The notes under the pieces were generated by a model, which worked only from the letters and a program-made list of their open reading frames with translations, ran no database searches and was not told the origin of the DNA. From Takifugu bimaculatus (Eukaryota; Chordata; Actinopteri; Tetraodontiformes; Tetraodontidae): 64,000 nt of DNA. The translations under genes were made by a program, and so were the position numbers. Of this stretch, positions 36,901 to 51,500 are shown one piece after another. Numbering within the stretch: the stretch's first letter is position 1; each line of letters begins with the position of its first letter. The DNA lies in NCBI GenBank assembly GCA_004026145.2, contig CP034976.1, positions 14,306,171 through 14,370,170 on the forward strand, in the 5' to 3' direction.

Positions 36901-37130
36901 AATCTTTCACGATAGGCTCATACTTCAACTCCACCCATGAAAACCAGAACAGTCAGCCATAATCTGAATAATCTGAGTCCTTGTGTGTGTGTGTACGAAG
37001 ATATCGAGTATCCGTGGAGACGCAGCGGCGACTCAGTTGGATGGGGGGGCGTCTCCTCACAAGAAACCAGGATATGAAATTAGGACAGTTTAAAAAAGAG
37101 GGACTGGAATAGAAAAATGAGGCTCTTGGG

Positions 37131-37131
<1 letters not shown>

Positions 37132-37194
<63 letters not shown>

Positions 37195-37208
37195 ACACAC
37201 ATACACAG
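37132..37208. repeat. (CA)n microsatellite
   Basis: About 38 CA units with two TA interruptions. Confidence 0.95.
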
Positions 37209-38815
37209 TGGTACAGTTGCTGTACTACATTTATTCAAGACAGATTCCACTTTAGCTCATTGCAAAAGTTGACTTGCTAAAATATAGCAAAATATGTGCC
37301 TAATCCTTGTTGGCTAACACGGCTAACATGACTAACATGGCTAACATGGTCAGTCAGGCCTCAAAACGTCATCAAGCACTAAAATTCTGGTGTTGAAAAT
37401 GAAGTAAATTAACATCTTTGACTGTATAATTTAGCAAACGCTCACTAAAACGTAAGCGTAACCTTTGACCTGAACAGTCTGAACTGACGGCGAGAACCCG
37501 GAGCCTCTCTGGTCCTTGGAGCCGTCTGATTTGCACATTTCTGCTGACGCTCTCCTCCACCCGGGTTGCCCCCCCCAGTCTGAAAGATGAGCCTCAGCTG
37601 AGGCCCCGGAGAGGAAGCAAAGGAGCCCAAATCCTCCCACACTGCACAAAATATCTCATCGCCTTATTCTGTCACTCAATTAACGTCTGGTTTTATCTGC
37701 TTTTTACACACCTGCCTCCATCAGCTGGAATTAACACCCCCCCCGCACACACACACACACACACCACCCCCTTCTTTATAAGTAGCTAAGCAGACTCGTG
37801 GCCTCAGCGGCGATAACTCCTACACTGAGAAGTGCCAGATTGGGTTTCTGCGTGTTCACAAAGACTTACAGAGAAAAGAGATTCTTCACACTCGTCTGTC
37901 GGAGCGCCACTTTCATCCGCGTTAAAGCGCCAGTCGGCTGTTTTTATTTCGCTTTGCAGGTTTTGAGTTGCGGGGCAAATGCCGGGAACCGTCTCGCTCC
38001 GTGTGTGTGTGTGTGTGTGTGTTTGGGGTTCAAATGGCGGATTGGGAACTGCTGACATTCTGGGATCACATATTGCTCTCGTGCCCGCCGGCGCCCTAAA
38101 TCCCCTGTTGCGAAGGAGTGTAGTGTGAAATCCATTTTCCACAGATTCCTGCAGAAAGCTTGTCATCTCATTGAAAAGATCCCCCTGAAATATGAGGAAC
38201 CTTGACTGTAGGTGCCCCCCCCCCTTTGTCTACCAGCCGCTTTCTTTGTCTCTTGCTCAATTTCCTGTGAAGAAAACAAAGATGGCGGCACCGTCGGCTT
38301 GTGGGGTTAATCTCGCCACGAAAGGTGTCGGGAGACTTCAGAGCATCCCGGGCAGGAAGTAGAGCTCCGCCCGTTGCTGCAGCGGCGCCGCGGTGGCATT
38401 TTAGCCTCCGACCTACTTGGATGAGCTGCCCTGGCTGCAGGTTATTTCTCTGGTCTGGTTGTCTGCTTTGGCGCTCTGCTCTGGAGATGAGATGGGAATT
38501 TTAAACATTCCTGCTCCTGAACGCATCACCACTCGCCTACGACCTCGTGTCATTCCTGTCACTCCTGCAACAATGGCGGTCGGGCCAGTCATAAACCCTC
38601 CAGGTTTGGCTTGTACGCCTTTTGTCTGAGACAAACGAAGGTGCCGCGCGGTGTTTGCACCGGAGACGATGACGATGATGAAGGTGAGACAGTGCAACAG
38701 CATCACGAGTCATAAATCCGCTTTTTTTTAAATCAAACACAGTGTTTAATGGTCATTTTCCAGCATCTGCCTGCCTTAAGCCAATCAGAAGTGGTCCTGA
38801 TGAGAGGGATGGAAT

Positions 38816-39053
38816 GTGTGTGTGTGTGAGTGTGTGTGGTGTGTGTGTGTGTGTGTCTGTGTGGTGTGTGTGTGTGTGTGTGTTTGCCTCTGCTCTCCAA
38901 AGCTATTTCAATCCAGATGCCTTTGTGTGCTGCTATGTCAAACAAAGGGCCGCCGCGGCTGCCTGCCGTCCACGCGCCCTGAGTGGGGGGAGGGAGGACA
39001 AGTGTGTGTGTGTGTGTGTGTGTGTGCATGCGTGTGTGCGTGTGTGTGTGTGG
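38816..39053. repeat. Pair of (GT)n microsatellites
   Basis: Two GT-rich blocks (38816-38882 and 39003-39053) flank 120 bp of unique sequence. Both are interrupted by AG, GG, CA and CG steps. Confidence 0.9.
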
Positions 39054-40148
39054 CAGCCAGGCGTGTGAAAATACTTTGCAATGACTCTTCCGTCTCCTCC
39101 TTTGTTTTCTATATTTTCTTTCATTGCCGACAATTTTGTGTTCTTTCATCCCCACTGTTGTCGTGGCGACGCTTGAATTTCTGATTTGCATACTTTGACA
39201 ACTGTCGATATCAAATTTCCGATATCAACAAGGAGGAGATCAAATCAAAGACTGACGCCCATCTGATCAATCACACGATCTGTTATTTGAAAGTTCAGTG
39301 TTGAAATGATGGATTTCGTAATTCATCCTTTCATCTCTGTTTGGAATCCTTTCATCAGCATCAATCCCAGCAAAGACGCAGGAAAATGGTCGATCAATAA
39401 GAAATAATACACGATTGATCAATAATAAAAACGGTCACAACAGGAAGTAACGTTTGTGCTGCCTCCTCTGACGATAATAATTAAATAACAGATTAGAATT
39501 CTGTGATTAATCTTCAATAGGACCAGTATTGATACGCGTTGGCATCTTCACCCCAGCGGCGTCCTGATCCGCTCACACCACCAACAGCTAATTTTAGCCT
39601 GCAACAAATTAGAACAGAACTTTGCCGCCCATTTTGGAGACGCTCTTTGATATGGAAATGCTGCATTGACAGGGAATTTGCTTCAGCGCGTCCACGTTCT
39701 GCGTTTACAAGTGTGTGTGTGCGCATGTGTGTGTGTGTGTGTGTGTGGGAAGACAATGAAAAATGGAGGGTGTATCCCCAGGGAACCTTAACCTAAACCG
39801 CTCTGACAAATTGGGACTGAGGGGATCTCTGAGGGATCATCTCAGCCCGCCACCAACACGCTCGTCAGGCTGACACGCCACAAACGGTGGGAGTGATGAT
39901 GGAGCCGCGTCAACCCGGCGGCACGTTAATACCTACAGACCCGCTTAACCACCCAAATGCCGGCGGGTGAGCAAAGTTGAGGAAGGTTACCAGGTCCTAA
40001 CGATGCGCCGCCACGCAGGAACAAAGACACTCCAGTTTTGGTTTGACGAATAAAAGAAAGTTCACATCATCATCATCCGACCTCGACAACCACTGAAGGA
40101 AGACAAAGAAAAGAGCTTACCTCCCGCATCCAAATGTGAGAGCAGATA

Positions 40149-40153
40149 CACAC

Positions 40154-40185
<32 letters not shown>

Positions 40186-40468
40186 TCTCCTGTGTGCTCA
40201 CACACACTGCGTGCAAGGACAGAGAAGCGAGGACCCATCATTGTTCTTATAACCCCTCCCACATGTATGTGTAGCTCTGTCTGGATGGAATGCTCTCTCT
40301 CTCTTTCTTTACACACAGCCTCCCACACACACACATACGCGTGTGCACACGTACACACACGTATACACACACACACACACACACACACATCAATTGGTTG
40401 TTTAAAAAAACATGCATCAACAGTTTATCGTGTTGCAGCTTCCATCATCTGTGTGCATTTCAGCACAC

Positions 40469-40529
<61 letters not shown>

Positions 40530-40910
40530 TAGCATACAAAGACTCCCACTCATAGGCCATGTGATCATGTGATGCACGATGTGAGCTTGCATGTGGGGTC
40601 ATGTGATGTCCTCGCTGCTGTTCTTCAGCTACCTTGTGTTGCCCTCGTGGGTCATGTGTGTGTGTGTGTGTGTGTGTGTGTGGTCATAGAGGTGGTTAGG
40701 GTAACCACACACACACACTGGATTGGAACCTGCTCCCACGTCTGTCATATATTTACCCCCTGGGGCAGTATGGCTACACTCATACCCCCCCATCCTTCCT
40801 CCCCCGCACTATTGACGGGCTGATAATGGTGCTGGCGGAGGGGGACATGTGAGGAAGACCACCGGGCTCTGATTGGTAAGATGAAGCATAAGGAGGTCAT
40901 TCACCTGGAT

Positions 40911-40966
<56 letters not shown>

Positions 40967-40978
40967 CGCGCACACACA
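40149..40978. repeat. Cluster of (CA)n/(GT)n microsatellites
   Basis: Runs at 40149-40187, 40319-40391, 40464-40526, 40656-40682 (GT strand) and 40914-40978. The GT run at 40656 and the CA run at about 40706-40720 can fold back on each other around GGTTAGGGTAACC. Confidence 0.9.
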
Positions 40979-42262
40979 AACATGTCCGACAGGTTCAGTA
41001 GCAAAAATTCCGTTAAATTCCTCATAAAAGCCAAACATTTAATAACTTTGATCTCTGATCTGATTTATAAAGTGATCATTTGACACACTGAACACTTTGT
41101 ACATTCAGATCCATTGAACTTATTTGAGGCCTCAGGGTGTGAAATAATAAATGTTGCCTAAACACACAAACTGGTGAAGCTTCAGGCGATTATTAGCACA
41201 TTAAAGCTGAAATTAAAAATTAATGAATGGAGGGTGAAGACTCGACGAGAGTGCTCATAAACACACAGACATCAAACCAGCTACATTTAAAATCTGCTAA
41301 TATAATCTCTTCTAATTAAATCTTTGAATATAAACTGGCACAAATGGAGATTTTGCGAGTCATTTTTTAGGGGTTTGTTTCCTATTTGCATGCATCTGTC
41401 AGCGTTTGTTCTTGTTCGTCTCCATGTTAATATGAAGCGTTTCAGAGGATCTGCCTCGGATGTCTGACGGACCCCAGAGTAGCAGAACCCCCCGAGGTGA
41501 TCGAAGACGCATGTTTGAGGCTGGTTTTGACAAAAATATGGGGGTAAGAAAAACCGGATTTTCTATGTCAGGATTGGTTCAAATGTGCAAAATGTAGAAA
41601 AGAGATTTTTGAATTCTGGTGAGAATCACGAGGAAAGATGATGAAAAAAATCAGAAATCTGTATTTAAAGTTCTCAAACACCATTTTGATCTTCAAATTT
41701 ATGAAGAGATGGGATGATTTTTAGTCGCGCGGGACAGAAAAGACTTGATGTTTGAGATTTTATGAAATAAACATTTTTCATTTGAAATTAGTCTTAATCA
41801 TCTTTGCTGTAATGTGTTGCAATTTTTAAGTGTTTATTTTATCTTTTTGCTCATAGATTAATATTTTTCATTAATTTTTCCACCTTTTCCTGTTGTTCTT
41901 TGAAACAAGGTTCAAAATGTTTATGAATAAAAGGTTGATAAACTTTATTAAACATTATTATACTAATAACTGATCAGCTGTTGGAATTCTGCTGTCAAAT
42001 TGTAAAAAGTTATTGAATTTTGATGGGTCTCATTCGGTTGCATTGAAGCCGGGTGACCAACACCCGCAGGGTGTCTACGCCGCCATTGGCACGGCATTCA
42101 CCGTCTCCATGACAACCACTTACCATAAGCACCCCCCTGCCCCCCCCTCGCCGGAGCCCTCTGTCACCCGGCCGCCCTCCTGAGACCTGTAACAGAGCTA
42201 ATATGGCCGCCGTGGAGCGTTCCACCTCCATCCCCCTCCATCAGTCAGAGGAGGTCAACCTC

Positions 42263-42264
<2 letters not shown>
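40979..42264. other. Intergenic AT-rich stretch, nothing recognised
   Basis: About 1.3 kb of AT-rich sequence without splice-consistent exons, recognised mobile elements or RNA genes. Confidence 0.6.
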
Positions 42265-42669
<405 letters not shown>

Positions 42670-43504
42670 TAAACATCTCTTTGTCTCCAGGGATTCTGAT
42701 AATGGTTCCATGACAGCTTGTCAGACGTTATATAAAATTGATTCCACGCCGCCTCCCTCTGTTTCTACGCCGTTATCTGCATCTGAACGCCTCGTTATCG
42801 TACAGAAACGCCCATGGTGGACATTAACGGACCAACCCAGATAACAGCGGACAGAAAGCACTTTAAACGTCAATGTAAATCTCCTTTTTCCTCTTTCCCA
42901 ATTGAAACACGCAGCAGAGGCCGAGTCCCTCCCAATGTGGCGCCGTGGCGAAGGAAACCGTCCCAGGAACTGTTCTGGGAACTTCCTGTGAGGTGATGAG
43001 GGAATCAAAACTGCTGCTACGTGTTTGTGATCTGTGGGTCGGGTTTGGATCAGTTTCATATTTGCCCCAATGATTCAGTTATTTTGCTGCCACCAACAAC
43101 CCGCCCCTGGTGGATGTTTGTGGAACTGCACCAGTGAGGTTGATGGTGTCAGGTGAGTAAACCTGGAGGACAAAATCAAAGAAATCTGTTAATATATCAT
43201 TTTTGTGGCTAATTGTGGGTGGGGGGGCTTTAATGAAGTCAGACCATACAATAGGAGGTAAAGCTTCAGGTGGAGCAAATGGGCAGAGTGGGGGCGGGTC
43301 CAGAGTGCAGCACGGCAGAATTGGATCCTGTTAAAGAGGTTTTAACCCTATGAAACCAAAAGAATTCTAAATATTGAGGAAGTAATTGGAGATCACAGAT
43401 CAGCGTTTTTGGGTCATTCGTGTCTGGCCGCCAGTGGAAACGTGTCACCTTTCCCCAGAAAAAAGAGTGTGAAACTCATCAGGAAGATTTGTCGCAGATA
43501 CAAG

Positions 43505-43520
43505 CGTGTGTGTGTGTGTG

Positions 43521-43554
<34 letters not shown>

Positions 43555-43556
43555 AG
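43505..43556. repeat. (GT)n microsatellite
   Basis: About 25 GT units. Confidence 0.95.
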
Positions 43557-44865
43557 AGACTTACCCACAGCTGTCCCTCAGGGCTGAACAAGCTTCTCCT
43601 CTCAAAGCTTTCGTCTACACTCGCATCGCTCCTCCGTTCTCCTGCTTCTCACCCTCACTTCATCCATCTGCCTCCCCTCCTCTTTGTTCCTCTCCTCCAC
43701 TACTCCCTCGCTCCCCTCTGCTCTGCATCGCCCTCGCTGTCTCCCCCTCCTCCCCCCTCCTCCTCCTCTCCGCCGCTGCAGGAGCTCACTCTCGCAGTCT
43801 CTCGGCTGGCACAGAGAACACACAGACACATGGGAGGGCTGTTTTGTAATCCGGCAGGTCATACCACCCTGGCAACAGCCGGGGGGGGGCAGGGGCCGAT
43901 GGGCTCTATACTCCTACCTTCCTGTCTATACCTTTCCAGCATCCCCGTGCGGTCGAGCTGATGGTATCTCCCTTTTTTCCTACTGACGCCAACGCCCCCC
44001 CTACAGAAACATACGTACGTGAGCAACTAGCATCTGTGAAGCGAGGGAGGGGATCACGTTTGCCGAAATCAAACCATCTTTAGAGTCACACTGACACAAA
44101 TGTTAGGGCTGGGGGGGGGGGTTATAGGACGCACACCGGCGGGGAAACCAAATTAACTTTTTGAACCGCTGACATCATCAGATCATCATGGAAATGTCTG
44201 ATCGGCGATAACCTCGTCAATTATTCAGGAAACGATGTCAAAAGGAAAATCAAACGTAGGACCAGGAGAGGAGGAAGAGGGCAGACGGGAATTTACGATT
44301 CCGGACATGATTTGGCTGCGCCGACGGCGAGAGCGCGTCAGAAACAGACGCGTGGAGTCAGACAGGAAGTGGGTGAACGACAGGAGGGAGCGGGGTTAGG
44401 TCTCAGGGCGGCGGCCTCGCTGTCAGCTGTCATCCCTCCTACAGATGCTCAGAGTTCCATCCATTCATCTCTTCGCTGACCCCCGTCAGCTGCTTTCATC
44501 GGGAAGGAGGGACACGTGCACATGTGGGAGGAGGCGCACGTTTGTGGGGGTTTTCTTACAGATTTTCCTGATTTGATTTTTAATTTGCGAGAGGTGGATG
44601 CACCCTGAAAGCCCCACTTTAGCTGTAGACATAGTTAAAGCTAGCTGAGCTACAAGAGGAGGAGGAGCTAATTGTGTCACTTTATTTTTAAGTTCAAATG
44701 TTAAAATGACAAGATTTTTTTCTCTATAGGCTCCTGCAAAACTGGCCTCGGGCAGCAGAATCCCAGATTAATGCAGATTTAACCTGCTGGACTTGGCTGA
44801 ATTTCACCGTTAAGTGGCAGCAGGTGGCCAGAAAATGCCGGACATGCTAATACGGCGAATACATG
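43557..44865. other. Intergenic, pyrimidine-rich then mixed sequence, no gene
   Basis: The 43600-43790 part is strongly C/T-biased, which creates long proline/serine open frames without start or splice context. The rest shows no recognisable gene. Confidence 0.55.
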
Positions 44866-44869
44866 CGTT

Positions 44870-45020
44870 CATAGCAATGTACATAACATAAGAGTCTCTT
44901 ATTTTTCTTTTTTCTTTTAGTACTTTCCCGTATTGTACACCACGGGCTACCGCTGTAACGTGCAATTTCCCCGATGTGGGATCAATAAAGTCTTTTATCC
45001 TTTTTATCCTTATCCTCAAC
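44870..45020 (+). mobile_element. Non-LTR retrotransposon (LINE) 3' end, copy 2
   Basis: A 150-bp fragment ending GGGATCAATAAAGTCTTTTATCC plus a TTTTTATCCTTATCC tail. Its reverse complement matches 25128-25275 almost base for base, including the stretch around CCCGTGGTGTACAATAC. It is strongly 5' truncated and in opposite orientation to copy 1. High identity suggests a recently active family. Confidence 0.75.
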
Positions 45021-48000
45021 ACGCGTGTCACCAAGTGTGCAGTCATACAAAAAGCCACGCGACACCCCCGTGCTTGTGTGCGTGCATCTGTGTGTTTAGA
45101 ATTGTCAGCTCATCTTTAGAAAACATTAATTCTTGAAGTTAATGTGTTTAAAGTTTCTGTATGTCACTGTCGTGGCTGGATAAAGGTACCAAACGTGGAG
45201 AGTTTAGCAGGAATTTAGATCACAGTCGAGAAACCAACCCATTTCAACCCAGTCCACCAACCCAACGCTGACAGCTCATCTTGGAGGCGTTTCCCAGAGC
45301 TAACCATGAAAACCCCCGCTAATGTTTCAAGAGGAAGTGGCTGCCCACCGCCACCCCCTGCCCCCCTGCAAATGCATCTTTTGTTGATGGAGATCCGTCA
45401 ACACGCAAAAACCGCAGAGGAGCGCCTTCAGCATCCTGGACCTGTCAGCCATTAGCCTGGCTGTTACATGCTAGCTAGCACACAGGCGATGCTGCCGCCG
45501 AGGCCCCCCCCCCCCTTGATGTTCTGAATTTCCATATGATGATAAGATCATCTGTAAGCTGAAATTCATTTGCTGTGTGTCACACACACTGGAGCGTGCA
45601 CGCTGCAGACTCCTGCAGCTTCTAGCACCATGCAGTGAAGCTAATGGGCGGCAGAGCTCTGAACGACAGCCTGGTTGACTGACAGATGAACAGAGGAGCC
45701 CTGCTGTCGAGGCTTGGTTGCATCCTGAGTGCTTCCATTCACGTCTCGCCGCGTGGAACCACCGTCCCTCCTGCCTTCGCCCCCGAAACGCATCAAGTCG
45801 CTCGCCTGATTCAGCTGCACCAGTGGCACGAGCAGCTGAAAAAGGTGACGCTCATCCTCAAACTATGGTGCAGAGTGTTCTTACATCAGCTCCTGGGTGA
45901 TCTCAGTATTCTCCCAGTGTGCGCGTGCATGTGTGTGTGTGCGTGCGTGTGTGTGTGTTGACACATATTCTCTTCAGAACTCACGGTAAGGTGGCAGCTC
46001 CCAGATGTGGTTGTCTGTCATCAGAGGCTTTTGTCGCCAGATGCGTAAAAACTGAGTAAAAGTAAACAGTTTAACTTGGACACATCATTAAAAACAGTCT
46101 GGCGGAAACATCTACACATGATTTGTTGGACATTTTAAACGTATAGATGTCACAAACAGAGCCGAAGACGTCGCACAGACTCCGTCTGTAGCGTCTCTGA
46201 ATTAAATCTGTTGAGGATTACAACTCCGGAGCTGCGGCTCAATATGCTGCCTTATATTGCTGTGCGATATTAAACTTGAGCTTTTTTTGTTTGCATTAGC
46301 AACATGCGCATATTTCCTCCCGGAGTCTTTCTGACGTCCTCGACGACCGTCTGGTGAAAACAGACAATTTACAAACAGGAAATGGCCATCGTCGGGCCGC
46401 AAAAACAAAGAGAAAGCGCAACAGTTTTGTCGCAAGTGTTGCTGCTTCAACGCATTTTAGCGAGCTAACGAAGTCACAAATGTTCTTGTCACGCTGCTCG
46501 ATTTTTGACACGTTTTATTTAGCTTGCTTAGACACAAACACACACGCACGCATTTTTAAACTTAACAGTTTTTTAACCCTAACCCCTTTGTTAGGGTCTA
46601 ATTTTCGGTGTTTGAATCCTCTCTGAAGCTAATTTTTCCTGGTCTTGAATAGGATTTTCTCTATTAGATTATATACGTGCTGACATTAAGTTTTATTATT
46701 ATTATTTGGGAGATCGCATCCATAAGGCCATTAAGAGGCTGGAATCTCATCCGCCTGCCTGCGTTATGTTTATGTCGTTACAATAACAAAGCCAACGATG
46801 CTAATGGAAGAGAGGAAAACAGCGTCAGGATGGAGATGGAACCACTAACGCTTTAATGGTTGACCATCGGCTGACACGCTGTTTGTGCCGCTTTGTTACA
46901 TTTGAAAATGAGGTTTTTACATAAAGTTAAGTGTGTTGTTTAACTGGTTACTGGGGATGTATTTTGTTTACTGGAGAGTCTAAAAAGCTCTTTAAAAAAA
47001 AAGAAAAGAAAAGAAAACCCATTTTCTTGTGCTGAATGTGGTTTTGCGTCTGAACTTTAGGGACAAAAACCGTCCTCTTTTCAGGCTCTGCTTTGTTTCG
47101 GCCTGTTTGCGTTCGTGTCAGAGAGGCACATTCGGACGTCCTCGTAAAAACAGCGACTGTTTGAAGCCTGAGCTGCTTCTGCAGCAGATTACAGCTGTAT
47201 GAATCCAAACAGTTGCTCCGTGGTTCGGAAATAAATCACTTCTTTCCTTATTTGTATGCAAATTTACCACCAGGGTTCAGAATCCAATCAGATTATGTCC
47301 TCTGGATGGAGAACACACACTTGTGAGGACGTGGGCGAAAAGGGACGACTTGTTCTGCTTCGGAGACGACCGAAGGGAGCGGAAGATTCATAAATGTATG
47401 TTTAACGCGCATCTCAAGGTTTCCCCTTAAGCTCCTCCTCCTCTTCCTCCTACTTTCAAGCATTTTTCCGGTTTTTCCTTTAGGTTGATCGTGCCCAGAG
47501 TGATTCTGAGCTGAAGAGGAAACACCGAGAACTGGGAAGTGAGACGGCAAATGGAGGAAAGGAAAAAGAGCCGGAGGAAGAAAGAGAAAGGCCGGAAAAA
47601 GTAGGAGGAGGCATCGGGACGATGGTAGGTAGCCTTGGATGGCACAGGTGTGGGTTTCAGAAGGTTAACCCCCCCCCCCCAACCGGTGCAGGTGGAACCT
47701 TCCTCAGTGAGCGTGCACGTGTCGTCTCCTTTACAGACGGTGAGTCAGCCTGGATCACCTCACTCTCTCTCTTTGGTTGAGACGGGCGATCCTGCCTTTA
47801 TGTAGACATCATTACCAATGACTCATCCTGATATCATCATCATCTTAATCATGATGATGATGATCATCATCATCATCACCATCATCTTCATCTCCTACAA
47901 CAGAAGCATCAGCCACCAGCATCAATACCACACAATTACTTCACCTCTTACTTAAAAATCATAGACAAATACAAATAAACGGCTCAGGTCTGCATCCTCG

Positions 48001-48379
48001 TCTCTGATTGGTCCGTTTCCCGCCTGAATTAGCGCCAGGAAGTGATTGGATCGGCGGCCCTCGGCCCTGGAAAAGCTCGGTAAATCTGAGCGTGCATCAT
48101 CAGCCGGCAAAGGTGCCACAGCTGACTCACTGGTCGCAGTCGGGAAGCGGATCTGCGACGTGAACGTGCTGCAGAGTCATCACACGGATTGAATTTTACT
48201 GTAAAGAGACGTCTCGGGGGGAGGGGGGGGGGGTGTGTGTGTAGGGGGGAGGTGTTCCCCTCCCCCACAAGACGCCTCTGGGAGGCTTCAGCGAGGTTCT
48301 GACAGACGGGAACGTTGGATCAGTGCAGGTCTGGACACCAGAAAAGGCTGAATCACTGGAGCGTGTCTGTGGGCCAGGA
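45021..48379. other. Intergenic, no gene recognised
   Basis: Mixed sequence. A short GT run lies at about 45930-45958, an ATC/GAT inverted triplet repeat at about 47828-47895, and short poly-C tracts occur. An open frame at 45688-45845 followed by a GTGACG donor-like site has no recognisable homology. Confidence 0.5.
47828..47895. repeat. ATC/GAT triplet repeat with inverted symmetry
   Basis: A CATCATCAT run is followed by ATGATGATGATG and again ATCATCATCATC, so the segment can form hairpins. Confidence 0.75.
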
Positions 48380-48450
<71 letters not shown>

Positions 48451-48616
48451 AATGCAGTATTTTCATCTCCGTTCATGCTACATGCAGCTACATGAACGTG
48501 TTGGAGTGCAGATGAGCCTAGAACAGCTGATCGGCAGGGAAGAACCAGTGTGACATCATTTCCTGAATCTACTTCCTGCTTAATACAGCACTCTACTAAT
48601 GTCTTTTTACACACTG

Positions 48617-48670
<54 letters not shown>
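48380..48670. repeat. Two (CA)n microsatellites
   Basis: 48380-48448 and 48622-48670, separated by about 170 bp of unique sequence. Confidence 0.95.
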
Positions 48671-49033
48671 AGCTGATTCATCATTATTCTGACACATGGT
48701 TTGAGTGTATGATGGTGGGAAACGTAGCGCCACCTATTGAGCTCCGTGTTTACAGCAGCAGCCTCCCTTTGTTTATTCATCTCATCCTTGTTTGGAGATG
48801 CTGAGAGGAAAATCTCTGGAAAGTGATGAGAGAGAGAAGGAGAGAGCGAGAGAGAGAGATGCAGAAAGCAGACAGAGGGGCGGTGGGGGGCGGGTGGGAT
48901 GGGATGGGGGGGTGTCAGGATAAAACCAACTGTGCTGTCTAATTGCTGTAAAATAGGCAGTAAGCTTCTCTTCCCACTCTTAACATTGTTAATATGCTGT
49001 TAGCCTCTTTTTCTCCTCACTGCCTGTCCCCTG

Positions 49034-49063
<30 letters not shown>

Positions 49064-49064
<1 letters not shown>

Positions 49065-51500
49065 TACTGTGCCATTGTGTGTGTGGTGGTGGTGGGGGGG
49101 GCAGTATTAGCAGCTGGGGGTTTAAAGAAGCTCAAGTTTGCACTGTTGAGTGGTGATTGCTGCCGCCCTTAGTCCCCCCCCCCTTCCTTTAACAGCTGTA
49201 AGAATTGGGTCCATTAGTGTCACCTTTAAAAGTCACATGACATCATGGAAAAGCTGCCATTTCTGCGTTCATCCAGTTTCTGAAATAGCACAAATCTATT
49301 AATAGAGCTGAGAGAAGAGAAGAGCCCGGAACAGTAACAGCTGCTCTGACTCTTGATTATTGCTGTGCTTTTAATTTGAAAAACAGGAGGAGACAGGACG
49401 CGTGTCGGGGACCTGCAACCATCGATCACCGACTGATGAAAAGCAGCGAGGAAGCTAAATGCTGACCAGCAAGCTTCCGTGTGCTTCCCAGCGTTCCCTG
49501 ACAGGGTAAAACCACCCAGCATAGAGATGTAATTTCATGGTTCACGGTTTGGAGAGGCAATAACAAGAGCACAATCTGGCAACTTTATTGTCCAGTTTCC
49601 TGTGTGATCTACTTCACCACTCTTTACTCTACATTAACCTTTACACGGAGGAATACGGAAGGGTAAACATGTCGTCTACTGACTTTTTATAATAGAATCA
49701 AGATAGGACGAGAAGGCTTATTTACCCTGTTGTAGCCTTTTCACAGACTCACACGGAACGATTGGTGTTTACTCCACCTTAGCCTTTTCAGGAACGTAGA
49801 GGATTAAAGAGGTTCATCTGAAAGCAGCAAAAAGTCACAAGTTGTTGGGGTGCACCCGCTGTTTTTGAAACGTTCCATGAAAGCTACTGAAAGGGCAGAA
49901 ACTCTCCCTCCTTTAGCCTCAACATGAACACATAGAGGACGAACATTGAATATTTGCCATGCTTTTACTCCACGGAGGGAGGTAAATGTCACCCACACCT
50001 CCAGAGCCTTGACACACGGACATGCTGAGGAACATGGAGAGGCAGAGCGGCGTTCTCTCAATGAAACAGCCCAAACACATGTAATGACATGATCTCCACA
50101 CAGGCACAGCACCAGCTCTCTCCCTTCCATTACCCTCCCTGCACAGAGCGATACTACAAATATTTAATCACCATTAATCCCTTTCTGGATTACATCTCAA
50201 CTCAGACCACTATTGCGATGCTCGGAGCCTAAACCACAGCCCCTGGGCTGCCCCCCCCCCTTCTCTTCCTCTTCTCCAGCTTGAAGTCACTTCGTCTCCA
50301 TCTTCACGGCTTCATCGTGAGCGGCAACAAAAAGCCTCCTTCCTCCCCATCAGGGAGCTATTTCAGATCTGACTCCCAGGCCCGGGCAGACTCCTCCGGG
50401 GAGACGCCTGTTGTTGTGTAACCGGCTGTCGCTGCCGTGTGTAGGTGTAAGAGGCTGCGGCGCGGCGCGGTGCGGCGCGGCGCTGCTCTGCCTGAACACA
50501 TGAATATTCGACAGCGGGCTGAAATGGCCGGGCTAGATTGGCTTTAAAGGCTGCCATGAATGGAGGGAAGGGTGGAGGAGGGCATTAATGGTGCCGGCAG
50601 GAAGCTGAGAGATGCTTTTCAGAATGAAGAGCGGCGTTGCATCCTTAGCCCGCCAGCTCTGCCCCTCACCTGCAGCTTGAGCTTTACCTCCTCGACTGAG
50701 GATGATTGAGCAAAAAGCATTTTTTTTTTCTATTCATTTATTGTAGGAAAAAGACTTTTATTATGACTGATGTCCTTCTTACGGGTCATGGTCATGTGAC
50801 ACAACAGGTTTGACGCCTGATTATCTAGAAGCCATTAAGACGCTGAAGACTCTGAGGGACATGGACCAAGATAAAACGGGGGTTGGAGGGGGACAATGGG
50901 AGTGTTGTGGTCCACACCCCCACAGTCTGACGTCTGTCAGTACTGTACACTGGGTGAGTTCTGGGTTCATCTGTTGGATCTCAGCTAACTTCTAGCCCCC
51001 CCCCCCCCCCACCCCAACAGTCACGCAGTGTTCGGAATCCGCTGACTCCGATGTTTTACGCCATTCTGGCGTTGAGATAAGCGCGCAGCCTCGCAGCACC
51101 TCTGATCCTTCAGCACGCCTTCGCTCATTATCTCTGCGTGCACATCCTGAGCGAAGCATCGTGGGACTCAAAACGGGCACGTGCGCTCCGCCGAGGGTTC
51201 CTGCACAAGCGGCTCCCGCGTCTGCAGAGATGCGCCTACACCTCAAACAAAGCCCGAACAAAGCAATCAAAACACCATTTCTTAAGCCAGCTGGTAGAAA
51301 CCGTCTCATCGGCGCCGCGCTCGCCGCCCCCTCCCAACTGCCCCCCCACCATCTCACAACTGCATCAGAAATCTTATTCACAGTTTGCTTTCAGTGATCT
51401 GAATGAAGATAAATGGAATGTTTGGCTGGTCGTTGAAGCGGTGGGGTTGAGTAGGCGGCCGCCGTGCCCCCCCCCCCACCCCCCGACGCCGCCGTGCCGG
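49064..51500. other. Intergenic, no gene; CNE-like island near 50.4-50.7 kb
   Basis: Mostly unremarkable mixed sequence. At about 50480-50600 there is a complex, GC-balanced island (ATGAATATTCGACAGCGG, ATGGCCGGGCTAGATTGG, GGCTGCCATGAATGG) that looks unlike its neighbours and could be regulatory. Confidence 0.4.

Noticed and set aside
38733..39191. Histidine/threonine-rich and Cys/Val-rich open frames
   Set aside because: Translations of (CA)n/(GT)n microsatellites. The same reason applies to similar frames at all other dinucleotide runs in the window.
43600..43960. Proline/serine-rich open frames
   Set aside because: Created by a C/T-biased tract; no conserved residues or splice context.
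45688..45845. Possible exon ending at AAAAAG followed by GTGACG
   Set aside because: No homology recognised, no matching acceptor or partner exon, and codon pattern not convincing.
46570..46600. Interstitial telomere-like sequence (AACCCTAACCCC ... GTTAGGG)
   Set aside because: Only one or two degenerate units, too short to be called a telomeric array.
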